This document shows, piece by piece, positions 36,501 through 49,860 of a stretch of DNA of 64,000 nucleotides; within the stretch, counting starts at the first letter, position 1; each line of letters starts with the position of its first letter. The position numbers and the translations under genes were made by a program. The DNA is from Nymphaea colorata (Eukaryota; Streptophyta; Magnoliopsida; Nymphaeales; Nymphaeaceae), in the NCBI RefSeq assembly GCF_008831285.2, contig NC_045147.1, positions 644,001 to 708,000 on the forward strand, written 5' to 3'. The notes under the pieces are model-generated. The model was not told the origin of the DNA and searched no databases. It saw only the letters and a program-made list of their open reading frames with translations.

Positions 36501-39500
36501 CCGGTTTGACGCTCATTTTGCTTTCTACTTCTCTGGCTTTGCTGACAATATGTCAGACTTTTAGAAATTTTGATTCTGGTAGAATTTTTTCTATGATCTG
36601 GTTATTGTGTATCATAAGTGGTTTATGATTGGAAGTTTTGGAATATCTAGTACCCAGTTTTGTTTTGCATTTCTATGGTTGTGTTTTCTCTTCTGATAGA
36701 TCCCTTGGATGCGTTCTAGACCAGTCATTGGTGCAATTTTAATGCTATCTGGAGTTTGAGAACTCAGAATGCCTGTTTGGTGGTTGTTCTAGCCTTCTAG
36801 GTTTCTGAATTGAAATTAGTATTCCTTGGACGACTAGGTCTCTTGACATTGTATTCTCATGTCATGAAGATGATGCGAGTTACTTTTATGCTTTTTAGCT
36901 GGTAAACTTGGTATGGAGATACATGACATTCAAGAAGAGTTCAGTAAACAAGCCAACACATGTTGGTGGACAAGCTTGGCATTGCTGAGTCTCACTTTTC
37001 TATGACCCACATTACTAAGCAAAATTTGACGTTGTATGAGCTCAAATAAATTGACCGTAGCTGTGTGTTGAGAAAGGGAAAAAAAAAATCATCGGTTCAT
37101 ATCCATTATAGAAGTCGAACTTCAGATACAATTTATGCTGATTCATCTAACAGGTTGGTTTGACTCAAGTCTTTTTTTGCAATGCGATATAAGCATTATC
37201 TTATTCTTTTAAACATCAAACCAGCTGAGATGGACACCCAGAAAATGGGCTGCTTGTAGCTTTTGCAGAATTCATCCGATGAGTTTGAATCTAAAGTTGG
37301 GTTGGAATATATCTTCCCGGTATTATATCCTCTTATGTGGCAGACTGAAAAGTTTCTGTGGTATGAACCACATGTTAGGGAATAATATCCATCATGTTAG
37401 GAAATGCTAAAATTTACTGTTGCCGTAGTTTTGAAGTTTGAACATAAAATACTTCACCATCGGATCTTATTGAGAGTTTGGTTTTTTCTCATATAGTTTG
37501 CACCCTGCCAGCTATCAATTCTTATACCATCAGCCAGCAAGGAAGCAATAGATCTCATTTCTGTGAGTTTCAGTAAAATGTCTAAAAGTTTTCATTGGCA
37601 TTATTGAGTGCTTCGCCAGATCCACATGGACTGCAAGTTGGTTGCTTGTTTTGAATTGATCATGTTTTAATCGTGGCAGTCACTTTGTTCTTGGGATCCA
37701 AAGTCAAGGCCAACTGCTGCTGAGGCACTTAGGCACTCTTTCTTTCAGGTGTGGAGGATATCTTTGTAAGGATTTTTTGTTTATATTTCTCTTAATTTAA
37801 AACATTCTTTGTTACCCTTTATGCAGCCTTGCTTCTATATACCCCCACCACTCCGTCAAAGATCAGATTCTTCCTTTATGAATCAACATATTGGTAATCC
37901 CTCATGCCAAGTTTGTTTTTATTTAGTGGTGATCGTGAGATGTTTACTAGTTTTTATTGTTTTGAGTCCAATAGTTCACTTGTTCAGAATCCGTAGTCAA
38001 TCTCTGGAAAAACAAACATTTGGTTAGTGTCTAAGAAAAAATTTGCTGATAAAAATCCGTGAACAATGTTTTTTGATAATGATTCTGATTCTTCAGCTAT
38101 GATGTCAAACACCAAGCTATACATTTTTTAGTAAACCGGTAAAATTTATGTTTGATTGTCTGTTTTGCCTACACTGTATGATAGATGCTGCTTTCAAATG
38201 TAAGGGCATTGATGTGAAACTTATTTTCTCAGGAGTATCTTGAATCATTTATTTACCTTCTAAATGTGTACATCCTCAGGCCATAATACTTTTGGATATT
38301 GTTGGACAGTGGCTCAATATGTGCTAAATCTGAAACAACTTCATTTGCTATAATATACCAAACTTGTTTCTTAATAGGAAAATTCACTGAATGTTGTTCT
38401 GTTGTCAACATAAGATGAACTAATTTGTTAGATAAGGTCTTTCCTAGCCTTTTGAACTGCTGCGGTGATTGTTCGTTCTTTAAGAATTAAGACAAGGTAC
38501 TTTCCTGTTGTAAGTGCAACTATAATTATGCTCATGGAAGCTGAGTGAAAGTGTAAGAAGGTTAGGTTTTGTTCTGATACTACTTACAGTTCCTTCTTTT
38601 GTTATGGTATTGTTAGCATTTTTTTGACAATTCATGATGTGATAAATAAAACTCTGCTTGTGGACATGGTATGACAAGGAATTGTTCCAAACATTTGCTG
38701 GAAAGGGTTGTAGTCAAACTTGTAGAGGTTGATTGACCAGTGGAAGGATGTACGGAGGGTTTGAGTTTGGAATTGTGGCTGCAGTCTGCAAGCATTTCAT
38801 TTCCATATTGCTATTTTGAAGCGCTTCATTGTTCTCTTCCCTTTGTAGATACAAGACCTCAATATGCAGAGAGGAGAAAAGGTGCTGCTGTGCAAAGGAC
38901 TGGCAGAAGATACACAGAAGCACCATTTACTATCGAAGCTTCTTATGCCTCTTATTCTCCTATGCAGTCTACTTCCAATACAGGTGGTTCTAGGCTGTTG
39001 AATACATAAATTTTGTTTTTCCACAAGGGCTTGACTAAACCTTGTGTTACTTTTGTATCAACTGCTGTAGGTTGAGGTGAGTTTGCTAAATATTATCCTT
39101 TATGTGTAGGAATACGACGGGCATTTGCAGGGGATACTCTGGTAATGTTCATTTTAATTTATTCTTTCTTCATGAGATATTTCTGGTTATTGTTTCTGAG
39201 GCGAATGTTTCTCTACTCTGAAAGGGGCAGGGTGTGCATGTAAACAAAAAGGCTACTGCAGCAGCTAGCAGACAGATGGGATATCATTATGAAATGAACT
39301 ACAAGTCTGGTAAGTTATTTAAAATGTTGGAATTGCTCATCTCTTCACTAATTTTTTCCCCTAAACCATTTTGGTTGGTGAACAGGTTTTGGTTATGTTG
39401 GTGGTGTTACTTCTAAAAATATCTTGGATGCTCCCCTCAACAGAAGCAGGTCAGTAGATCTTGCACATGGCTTGTTTTATTGTTCAGACACTCTTTTGGA

Positions 39501-42500
39501 ACCAACCATGATCGGACATCTCGTCACATTGTGTGGTCTGGTATTGAAACTTTAGAACTTATTGCAAAAGTAAGCTCGACCTAGCTTGATGTAGGCGCAG
39601 CTAGAACTCTCCACAAGGATCGGGAAATTTGCTAATGATCAGAAAGAAAGTACAATTTGAAGCTCAAATTTATCCCTTAGGGAGATCCAAAAGGGTTTTA
39701 TTTATTTTTGAAATAATTACTAAGACCCGCCAAACAAATGGGCCAACGACGAATCAGCACCTAACTTCTAAGGAACAACAAAAAGGTGCCCGAGTTTTCC
39801 CATGGATTCACAAACAGCCGGACTCAAATAAAAAACAATAAAACAAATGAAAATCACAATGTCCTTTCTAACTACCTTTCCTAAGAAAATAAAAGAACAG
39901 AAAAAACAATGCCGAAGATGTCAAGGCCGTGCCCCCACCCTTTCTGTCTGGTGAGACCCGACACGTGCCCGTCGATTCATTGGCAGGGTGTGAAACCTGT
40001 CGATGCACAAGCAAGACAAGAACATATATTTTTCATCACCAAAACACAGCAAAATCTAGCGATAAAGAACTGAAATCATGGAAAAATAAGTAGGTTGAAA
40101 TCTAAAGAAGAAACTGGTGACCGACCAGTTTTTTGCATTAGGAATTAGTTGAATTTCAGCATGATTTTTGCTACACCTGACCCCCAATCTCTGTTTCAGT
40201 CTCTGAAAGAGATTCACATGATTGTAGAGGCTTAGATCCACAAAGCAGAGTGAAAGAGATGCTGAGAAGATCAGGTTGATGTTGAGGAAACGCCAGCCAG
40301 TTTGTGGCGGTGACTCCTCCATTGATGGCTTTTTTTCTTCCAATAAAATTCAAAAGTTCTTTGCTGCTGTATATCAGCCTAATCGCTTCTAAAATCTACC
40401 AACATCTAAAACAACGCTAACAGCATGGACTAAAAGAAAAGGATTGTGATCAAGCGGGGTGAATTGAGAACAAACATCGCTTGTTTTGATTCAGGTGGAA
40501 GTGGTTGAAAATGTGTCTGCCGTTGTTGGGCAGGCAAGGGTCGATCACCTAACATTGCCTGAAACCCCAATCTTGCCTATCCAGCAGGGGTATTAAGCCT
40601 TGCTAGACCGCGAGAATGGAGTGAGTCCTTGCATTCCTAGGGAAGGCGTTGCCCCCTTGCCAGATGGCAAGGGTTGGGACGCCGCCTTGACCATGGGCCT
40701 AGCGTTGTGTGTGTGTGTTTTTTTTTCCTTTTATTTTTTAAGAAAGATAGTTTTAAATGGGTAACTTTGTAATTTTATCATTTATTTTATTGTTTTTATT
40801 CAAGAGTAGCTGTTTGTGAATTTGTGGGAACACTTGGGAGCCTTTTTGTTGTCCCTTAAAAGTAAAGAGCTGATTTGTTGTTGGCCCATTTATGCTACGA
40901 TATTTTGCCTTTCTTTATTTTTTTAATTTTTTTTTGCAGACCTGTGCTAGACCATATTTTTTATTGGATTTAGTGCAAGGCACCTATATTTGCTTAAACA
41001 TCTCCTTGTACTCCATATATAAGCATTACCATGTACTTGATCATGTCACTACTTTGCAGCCTGCTCAGCTGTAATGGCTTGAAACACATTTATGTTACAT
41101 AATGCTGCCTTAACCATCGGCCTAGTGTTGTGTGTTTTTCTTTTTTTGCCTTTTATTTTTCAAGAAAGATAGTTTTAAAGGGTAACTTCGTAATTTTATT
41201 CATTTATTTTGTTGTTTTTCATTCAAGAGCAGCTGTTTGTGAATTTGTGGGAAAACTTGGGTGCCTCTTTTGTTGTCCCTTAAAGTTACGGCTGATTTGT
41301 TGTTGGCCCATTTATGCTTCACCATATTTTGTCCTTTCCTTATTTTTTAATTTTTTTCGGAGACCTGTGCTAGTCCATATTTTTTATTGGATTTTAGTGC
41401 AAGGCACTTAAACTTCTCCTTGTACTCCATATATAAGCATTACCATGTACATGATCATGTCACGACTTTGCAGCCTGTAGCCATTTTTCCTGCTCAGCTG
41501 TAATGGCTTGAAACACATTTACGTTACATAATCCCTAAGTTGCTCCGATGCTATATATCTTACACAATCTTCGATGCTATACATCATACATAATCCTTAT
41601 GTGTTACTCCCACAACTTCTGTCTTATGTATCTTACATGATATATGTTGCTTTATAAGATTCCCTTTGAGACTTCATTGTATGGCACGGCTGAATTCATG
41701 GTTGTCTGATTTTAAATTATTTTTAGTAGCTTTGTTTATATTAAGATGCAAAATCTTGTGTAGGCTTATATGCCTTGATGGTAATTAGCCGCTGTATATG
41801 AATCGACGCTTGTATATAATCGTCAATTTATGTTGAGAACATTTTTCATATTATACACCATTGGGAATCATGGAGACATCTGGCACCAAATCACTCTTTT
41901 ATCATTATTGCAAGTCGTAAATATTCCAGGCAATGTTATCAGTATCGTATGATACGTATCGTATAAGTCAAAACCTATATGATACGCTTACGATACACGA
42001 TAAGCTCATGTATTGCAAACGTATCGCTCGTATCGTACGATACGGGATACAGACGATACACCTACGATACGGGATACAGACGATACACCTCTATATCGTA
42101 TGATATGGGGAAAAGCACAAAATTTTTAATTTTTAAAGTTTAAAAGCTCCTCCCTCTCTTTTTTTTTGTATTTAAAGACTTCAAGAGACGTGGAAGGGAG
42201 AGATTTTGCCCTTTCGATACACATGATTTTTTCTTATGTATGATGATCTTTTTGATATTTGAAAACATTTTTCTTGGCTTTTGATTTTTTGTTTATTTTT
42301 TTCAGGTTTTAATATTTTTTTTATTTTTAATATTTTTTAATTAGAAATTAATTTTACGATACGTATGCTACATTTGCGATACGTTACGATATGGTGCGAT
42401 ATGCTATGCCTTTTATAACATTATGCCTTTTATAACATTGATTGAAGGGGCTCACATCTTCTATCAAGTGCAATATTCTTACAATAAGTCTGAAGCAAAT

Positions 42501-43120
42501 CGTGTGAGCCGCAGTTGGCATATGATTGGAATGATTTAATTATTTAAAACACGGTAGCTGAAGGCCCAAGCATTGGAATTTGTGTACATTTATATGTGAC
42601 AAAAATCCTTCCGACATTTCAGTTTGTAGAATATCGGCTTCTGAAAATACTTTTTACTTCAAGGTTTCCGAAAAGGCTTGCAAAAGTCAAAATGTCATTG
42701 TTTTTCAAATTTTGTGGTTAGTTTCTCAAGGTATGCCAGTATCCCTCCCTCTTAATTGATCGTGTAGCCTCTCCGTTTCTACTCCTGTGGAGAATTTTCA
42801 TCTAAACTGTACGAAAAGCTCAGTTTCTGAGCATGATGTGATTACTATAGCCGATTAACCATATTCTGGTAAATGAGTTCCCACGAGGGCAAACGAAGCT
42901 TGTTTGGCAGTGCTGCTAATAGAGGCTGACATGGAATTTCTGATATTTCAACAGGAGGATGCCTTATCTACCTAGCGCTTGTGCTCCAGGTAATGCAGAA
43001 TGTTCAAATATCGACACGAAGGGAAGCCATGCTTCTGCGGCTTTATCTAGTTGGTATCGGCGTGACATCTTGGGGCCTGGGCCTGGCCATATTCCTGGAC
43101 TTTCTGAAGCAGCCTGTTAG
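33512..43120 (+). CDS. CDKF-4/MAK-like serine/threonine protein kinase
   Basis: 17 coding exons, 464 aa: 33512-33519, 33604-33682, 33775-33843, 33923-34012, 34094-34232, 35793-35895, 35973-36025, 36112-36178, 36258-36366, 37497-37562, 37680-37748, 37827-37893, 38849-38983, 39110-39141, 39231-39309, 39386-39449 and 42955-43120. All are GT-AG with consistent phases. The first exon holds only ATGGACAA. Kinase landmarks: glycine loop GEGTYGNV (11-18), VAIKK Lys33, [13 protein letters not shown] (39-51) in place of PSTAIRE, HRDLKPEN (123-130), DFG (142-144), TNY then STRWYRAPE in the activation loop (156-168), and [13 protein letters not shown] (181-193). These fit plant CDKF-4, relatives of animal MAK/ICK/MOK kinases. 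The tail from about residue 300 is basic and low-similarity, ending [15 protein letters not shown]. The last intron (3.5 kb) is full of repeats. Confidence 0.93.
40684..41532 (+). repeat. Tandem duplication, two units of about 425 bp, in the last kinase intron
   Basis: Unit 1 (40684-41106) and unit 2 (41107-41532) align end to end. Shared landmarks are gcctt-accat-ggcctag at the start, aagaaagatagttttaaa, gagctgtttgtgaatttgtggg-like, gttgttggcccatttatgct, the ctccatatataagcattacc block and a final tgaaacacattta-gttacataat. They differ by scattered substitutions and small indels. Confidence 0.9.
41931..42440 (+). mobile_element. hAT-like non-autonomous DNA transposon, copy 3
   Basis: 510 bp with inverted ends CAATGTTATC and CAATGTTATA (9 matching bases). 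The flanking 8-mers attccagg and attgaagg agree at six of eight positions, consistent with a decayed hAT target duplication. GTATCG/CGATAC motifs crowd 41945-42105 and 42355-42410, and one perfect GTATCGTACGATAC palindrome lies at 42030. It sits in the last intron of the kinase gene. The interior shares blocks with copy 2, and no protein is encoded. Confidence 0.68.
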
Positions 43121-43929
43121 ATGGTCTTCTAGGCAGACTTAGTTCTATATCGCTATAAACGGACATGTTTGACTCGTTATTTGTTGTGGAATAATTGACT
43201 CTCTTGGTTTCAGGAAAGACTTAGATATGAATTTTATCATCTTTTTTCTTCTTAATATTAGTTTTCCATCACCGCTCTAGCTGATTGGTTTGGCTGATAA
43301 TTTCCATGTGTTTCTTTTTAACTTATTGTGTGAGCAATATTGTTACATGTGATGAGGCGAAGTGATGGGTTGAAGCCTATAAAGTGTGGCATAACGAAGC
43401 TTAAATATCAACAATTGTCTGATATAAAATATTAACAAAAATGTCAAAATTAAAAACAATAAAAATGATATGTAAATAATTTTTTTTATTGTTTTTTATT
43501 TTCAAATGAATATCTTGGTGCATGAATCAAGTCTCTTTTGGATTTGGGAGTCTGAGTAAAAGAAAATACAATCACTAACTATAGTATAGTAGGTGTATCA
43601 GCTATACCTGATAAGATCTCATATTACGTTATTCCACCATGGGTGGGTTGCGGTAATCGAACCCGCTTCTTCTTGAAGCAGTCAGTAGAAAACTAAAATA
43701 ACTAGCTATAGTAGAATAACTTAGCTGTAGTAGGCACAAATGAACCAAATGAGATATGTTCTTTTTATACATGTGTTTATATTGGAACGTTCGTGGGCTG
43801 GCGGCACCTCCAGCCCAGTATGAGTTCTTATACTTACGAACTGGTCTACGAAGACCACTATTGCCTTTGCAATTGACACTAAGCTGAATGGGGAACAACT
43901 TTAGAAGTTCCAATTCAAAATCCCAGACA
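43121..43929 (+). other. 3' UTR and downstream flank of the kinase gene
   Basis: Holds the kinase 3' UTR (poly(A) site not identified). Near 43640-43700 the minus strand has GGGTTCGATTACC, a Pol III box B-like string in the opposite orientation, possibly an old SINE. No gene seen. Confidence 0.4.
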
Positions 43930-46900
43930 AGCGCCTAATCTCCAACAAACATATATTGGGACCTTGGGCTTGCATCATTGCTCTATGGGACTCGTTGGAA
44001 GTGATGCTCCAAAACTGGTATGCACACCTCGATTTGATTTTTTTTCAGTTTTATAATATCTCTTCAGGTCAAGCGTTTGTCGTTATAGGGGTCTATTTAC
44101 ATACTGATTTTAGAATAAAGAAGGATCTGTTTTTTACTCTTGCAATCCTGAACCTCTGCAGTGCGCCAATTATATGTATGAGAGATTTTAATGCAGTTTT
44201 AAACAACCACGAGAAAATTCGAAGGGCTCCCGCTCTTCAAGCTTGTCTAGCCTTATCTGATTTTGTTTCTCAGTCAGCTCTAACTGAAGTTTCATGCCCA
44301 GATGCGAAATTCACCTGGACCAATAACCTGGTGGGCCATGAGAACGTCATGTCCAAGATCGAAAGACGCTATGTAGCCAAGGAGTGGGTGGATGATCCAA
44401 AATTGATGTTGCTCCTGGAAGTGCATCCAATGATTATATGTGATCACAATTCAATTTTGCTTTGCATATCAAAGCACAGGTTCAGAACATGGGGTCATAC
44501 CCCTTTTCGGCATTTTCAGTATTGGCAGGACATGGCTGGGTATAGAGACCAAGTGGTGTCAGTCTGGACAGTGAATACGAGGGGTTATGTGATGATTAAA
44601 CTCATTCATAAATTGGAGACCACTAAAGACAAACTGAAGATTTGGTGCAAGGGTGGGGCCAATGACCTACCCCACCAAATTGTAGAATTAAAGTCCAAAG
44701 TTAAACTCCTACAGTCCCTAAGTGAAAGTGGCCACCTTGAGGCGATAGATGAAGAATGCAACCTTAAGCGCGAACTGTCCAAGTTATTGCGCTTAGAAGA
44801 ATGTCTGTCGTGCCAAAAATCTAGAATCAAATGGATGAGGGATGGCGACCTTAATACCAAGTTTTTCCAGGGAATCGCCAATGGGAGGAGATGGAGGAAC
44901 AAGATTGCCACCATCTTCTATGACGGTAGATGCATGATATTTTTACAGCTTCCATGGATTACTTTGCTGGTCTGTTAGGGACTTCTTATGGCGCTGGGAG
45001 CTTACCGTACTCTTTCACTCCGGGTCCCACAGTGTCGCTAGAGGATAATGTTGACCTGCTGAAACCTATCACTGCAGTATAAATCCAATGGGCAGTAATG
45101 GACGCTGAAAGGGATTCCGCGCCTGGACCAGATGAGTTTGGCAATAGTTTCTTTCAGAGTAACTAGAATATTGTGCAGGAAGTAGTAGCAGGGGCAATAT
45201 GTAGTTTCTTTGATTCCGAAGGATTGGTGAAGTCTATTAATAAGATCCACATCATTTTTCTACCCAAGGAGCAAGGCGCTAGGCAGGTGGACAAACTTCA
45301 GCCCATCTCTTTCTGCACTAGCACGCTGAAATTCATCACGAGGATTATGGTCCAATGTATGAGTCCTATACTTAATAGGATTATATCCAAGAACCAAAGC
45401 GCTTTTCTACCGAGAAGATGCATTCATGACAACTTCCTATCCAGTCAAGAAATAGCCCACATTTTTCAAAATAGCAAGAAATAAGGAGCTTGTGTTAAGA
45501 TAGACTTAAGCAAGGCTTATGGCAGAGTCAACTGGGGCTTCTTGAAGGCTGCCCTTTGCCATCTTGGTTTTCATGATCTTTGGATACAGAAAGTTGTTAT
45601 GACTATCGTTACTTCAGTCAGATCAACACTTCTTATCAACGGCAAAGAAGGAACATGGTTTGCGAATAAGAGATGACTTAGGCAGGGGGATCCACTCTCC
45701 CCCTACCTTTTTATCTCTGTCATGGAAATGCTAACGCATAGCATTCAAGTGCATATTAGCAGCAAGCAAATTAAAATTCTGTTCATGGGGGCTGGTTCCA
45801 CTTCCCTTTTCTCCACGTTATATGCATACGATATCATTTTCTTCATTGACGAGAGATTACAGAATTTGCGTCACTTGAAAGTGTGTCTAGACGAATTCTT
45901 TTCTTGCTCTGGCCTGGTTATGAACATTGCTAAAAGTTCAGTCCTCTCCTTCAATATGGACAGTCAGGTGCTCTCTCCGATAGCCCATGAAATGGGCTGG
46001 CGTCAAGGTCAGCTCCCCACCACCTATCTCGACATTCCCCTCCAGACGAAAGACATGACCGAGGTACAATGCAAGTTGCTAATCCTTCGCTCGACTCAAA
46101 AGCTCGCACTCTGGAAACAAAAATGCATTTCTTTTGTAGGCTGTTTGAGCTTAATCAAGCATGTTCTCTCGCTCGTGCCAAGCTATTGAAGCCTAGTTGT
46201 TAAAATTCTCGCGTCCACCTGTAAACAATTGAATAAGATGACAACTGATTTCCTTTGGGGCGATACGGCAGACTTCAAAAGTTACCATCGTATGAATTGG
46301 GCCACTCTATGCCTCCCAAAGTTGGAGGGAGACGTAGGCCTAAGAGACATCAAGGAAACTAATATGGCTTTTTTAGTTTATTGAGTGTCGCAACAGGCCT
46401 CTCCCTGGGCATTCCTTGTTAAAGGTCGGTATTGTGAGCGGAAAGGATTACTAGGCAGCAGCATGAGGGGAAAAAGGGTGTACAGTGCTTGGCGCAGGGT
46501 GTTGTAGTCTTGGAGCAGGATTAAAGAGCAATTCGCTTGGCAATGGTTCTTTGGTCAAGTTTTGGATAGATCATCGGGGAGCTGAATGGCTGATAGATAT
46601 GATCCCTATAACTCATCTCCATCTAGTCCAAGATAGTATCACCTGTTCTATAAAGGAGATCATCGAGGTGAATGGGAAGCACATTATGGACTTCCTAGCC
46701 AGCCTTAACATCCCCTTCACTTGCCCTAGGATTGAAGCTGAGTAGTCAAATGCTCTGGTATGGAAGAATGAGGATAAAGGTGAGATCAACCGGCACGAAA
46801 TCTGACAGAAGATTCGGAAGAAAGGCAACGAGTTTAATGACCATATCTAGTGTGGAAAGGGAGACGACTTCCAAGGGCTGTCTGGGTGGTCCATTTAGGC

Positions 46901-47880
46901 AATGCTGGTCGTCTTCCTACGGATGAGCTTGTGCAAAAGCAAGGTCGATCTCTCGCTTCCAGGTGCCTTGTTTGCAAGCACGTAAGTGAAGATATCACAC
47001 ACCTGTTTTTTTACTGTAAAGGTGCTCATTCTATTTGGACCTACATCTATGGTAAGTTTGGGAGGGCTGCACTATGGCATAAGAGCCCCCAAACATCATG
47101 CAAGCACTCAGTTAGTGGCATCAGAAAGACTTCAAAGATAAAACTCTCGACAAATGTTGGAAATATAGCTTCCACATGGCGATTTGGTTTATTTGGAGAA
47201 CCCGTAACCACTTCAAGCATAAAGGAGACATTTCCTTAGGTAACTTGGCCAAATAATTTTGGTCGAACTGTAGCGAGCATTGGTGGACTTATCAGTGGAC
47301 GGAATCGCAACAGGTGAAAACTCATAATTGGCTACATACTGGGATCCTATGGAGTGATGGATGATACATGGGTGGAAATCAGTATCACGTTCTGGTTTAA
47401 GGCTGGCAGGAAAGGGGTAGCAGGCCTCATTAGAGATGCCTCAGGACGGTTTCAGTCTGGTCTGGCTTGCTGGTTTGAGATGAGTTCTGGTTGGAGGGAG
47501 ACTGAGGTTCTGATGGAATGCATCTTGAATTTGGCTAACTTGGAAGATAATCTAGGGCGCATCTACATACTGGCAAATGATGGCGATTGGAAGCAACACC
47601 TTCTCAGTCTCATAGAATGTAGGACAGACATTGCGCCTAACTCATCCCTGATAAACAACTTCTTCAACAAGTTGACCATTTGCAAGAGATGGCCTCTTGC
47701 TGAAGCCTCTAATCTTTTGTTGCTTATTTCGGATAATAGACTATATAACAAATGGAATCCCATAGATACCCTGTCGGATCCATTAAAAGAAAATACTTTT
47801 AGGGACTGAGGTCCTTGCGGACCCATTTTTTCTGTAAATACCTCTTCATTTTGTTGCAATAAAAGGATGGGGGCCTACCC
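43930..47880 (+). mobile_element. LINE (L1-type) retrotransposon, nearly full pol but inactive
   Basis: Plus-strand frames give, in order: the C-terminal part of an endonuclease (FVVIGVYLHTD, PIICMRDFNAVLNN, FTWTNNLVG), the linker with KWMRDGDLNTKFFQG (near 44830), RT (GPDEFGNSFFQ, INKIHIIFLPKEQGARQVDK, NQSAFLPRRCIHDN, KIDLSKAYGRVNW, RQGDPLSPYLF, then YAYDIIFF near 45828 in place of YADD), a zinc-finger RVT segment (ASRCLVCKHVSEDITHLFFYC near 46960) and a weak RNase H-like tail (47400-47800). Stops occur at 45482, 45673 and 46187 and in the 46700 region. The 5' end of the endonuclease is missing. The fragment ends near an aataaaagg string with a GGGGGCCTACCCCC hairpin; a target duplication was not found. 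Confidence 0.88.
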
Positions 47881-48599
47881 CCAAAGCAATCATTGTCCGG
47901 AAAGTACTTGATTAAGTTTTTATGAGATACTAGACACGATGATAATAAAAAATCCAAATTGAAAGAAACAAATATTGTGGAGTAATTTTCAAATTCTAAG
48001 CATAGTTTAATTGTATAATCATCTACATTCACAAAATCAGATTAAAAACATCTTTAATAGAAATAGGGTTGAAGTAGTATTTTTCGTGAACAAAAAATTT
48101 ATATGAAATCTAACTTTCGACTAATGACATTTTTTAGATGTGTTCATGTAGTTTATTTGCAAAATCAATACAATGAATAAATGCTATTACATAATATATA
48201 ATTTAATATTGACAAATGAACAATAGAAATTGAAAAACTAAGTGACAACAATATGGCAACTCAAATGTTTTTTAGTCAAATACAAAAAGAATAAGAAGAA
48301 ATAACCATAAAAAACAGTTCAAATACAATTTTCTCATTAATAAAAATATCAATATACTTTTGACAGATGTTAAATATTTTGATGTCAAATATTTTCATCG
48401 ATCCCATCTTCATCAGGATTAGGAGTGCATAAGTGATCTTCATTTCAATTATCCATATAAGAGAAATTAATCTGCGTTTTTTGTTTCTTCATCATTTGCA
48501 TTCTTATTTTCTTCATCTCCTAATTTTATTTCACCTTCATTTAAAAAAATTAACAAAATTAATGTATTTAATGTATTTAGTAAACAATTAAGAACATTT

Positions 48600-49860
48600 G
48601 ACTTATTTTACAAAATTTTTACATACCTTTGTCATCCTGCACTCTTTTGTTAGATGAGTTTTTCTTACACTTCTTCGCTGACCTAAGTAAATTTTGAAGT
48701 AGAACAATATTGATGTCATTAATATAGAACTTTAAGTTCAACCAAGAATCATCTAAAATAGAAAGAGGCAAAACAAGACACTTTTTTCCCACAATTTCAA
48801 TATTTTTAATACAAAAGATCTTCAACCACCTTTCTTATTGTACATCTTTCCCTTAACTTCATGTCATAAAATCAAAGAATTGAGTTGTTCTTGTTCAAGT
48901 TTATTTTTCCTTTTCATATGCATGTATTATTTATCAAATAATATCGTAAGTTGTTAACAAGCTTAACGCTCATGCATGTTCATATATAAATCACTTTATC
49001 TATTTTTTGTTTATGCATATATATCGTGTTGATGTCTTCAAGCATTAGATCAGACAATATGCTGCAAAAGGTGTCTAAAAAATATGTTCAAAACATCGAA
49101 TCTCCTTTAACTTTAAGTCTGCAGGCATATAGTTAGCAGTATTGTTTGTTACAATTTGAACTATATCATCCTCTCCAACTTCTTTAATTATTTTTATGAA
49201 CGACTTTGTCAAACCCTCATATGTCTTTTTCATGCAACTGGTATTACAATACTTTCTAAAAGCAACATCATAAGGATTATCAACTGGAAAATTATTCAAG
49301 TTTCTACTTTATCATCAGTCCAACCATTTATCATTAAGTTATAACAAGTCTTTGCACATGTTTTATTGTATTCTTCTAACATACTATTCATGTTATCAAC
49401 TTATTCTTTTAAGATCTAAGTTCTCATCCAATTAAATCCTCAATCATAATTTTCAATAGCTTCACATATAAATACAAAATATGAACTATATGTCATGGCA
49501 ATGCATTTGCCAAAAAAAAAAAACTATCTTAGAACAACTTCCTTTCTTTGTCCTTTTTGAAGACTATTGATTTGGTTGTTTGTCTATGTTCTAAACTTAC
49601 ATATGAATCAATAGGACCTTTTAAACTTCCAAAACCATCATTTTTAACTACAATAAAATTTCCTTTCCTTTTCTTCTAGTTTGCAGGAATTTCATGAAAA
49701 ATTGTACTACTTCTGGTAATGTATCTTTACATGGTGCAACACCATAGTGGGTATGAGCTAAATATTCATTTATTTTTGTTACACCACTTTTATAAACTAT
49801 ATTGAAATATTTGCATTTCAAATTTTCTCTTTTCTCTTTTATCACTAGGACGTGCCATAA
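48600..49860 (-). pseudogene. BED zinc finger / DUF659 hAT transposase remnant
   Basis: On the minus strand, 49860-49650 reads MARPSDKREK in one frame and NLKCKYFNIVYKSGVTKINE with YLAHTHYGVAPC in another. This resembles a BED finger, with a metal Cys changed to Phe and a His to Tyr. At 49299-49075 the frame reads KSFIKIIKEVGEDDIVQIVT then NNTANYMPADLKLKE, matching the DUF659 domain of plant hAT-like transposases (usual form VVQVVTDN). Frameshifts separate the parts. A lysine-rich piece lies at 48825-48619. No C-terminal dimerisation domain or terminal repeats were seen. Confidence 0.7.

Noticed and set aside
43640-43700. Minus-strand GGGTTCGATTACC as a second SINE
   Set aside because: Box A is poor and no tail or duplication is seen; mentioned only in the flank entry.
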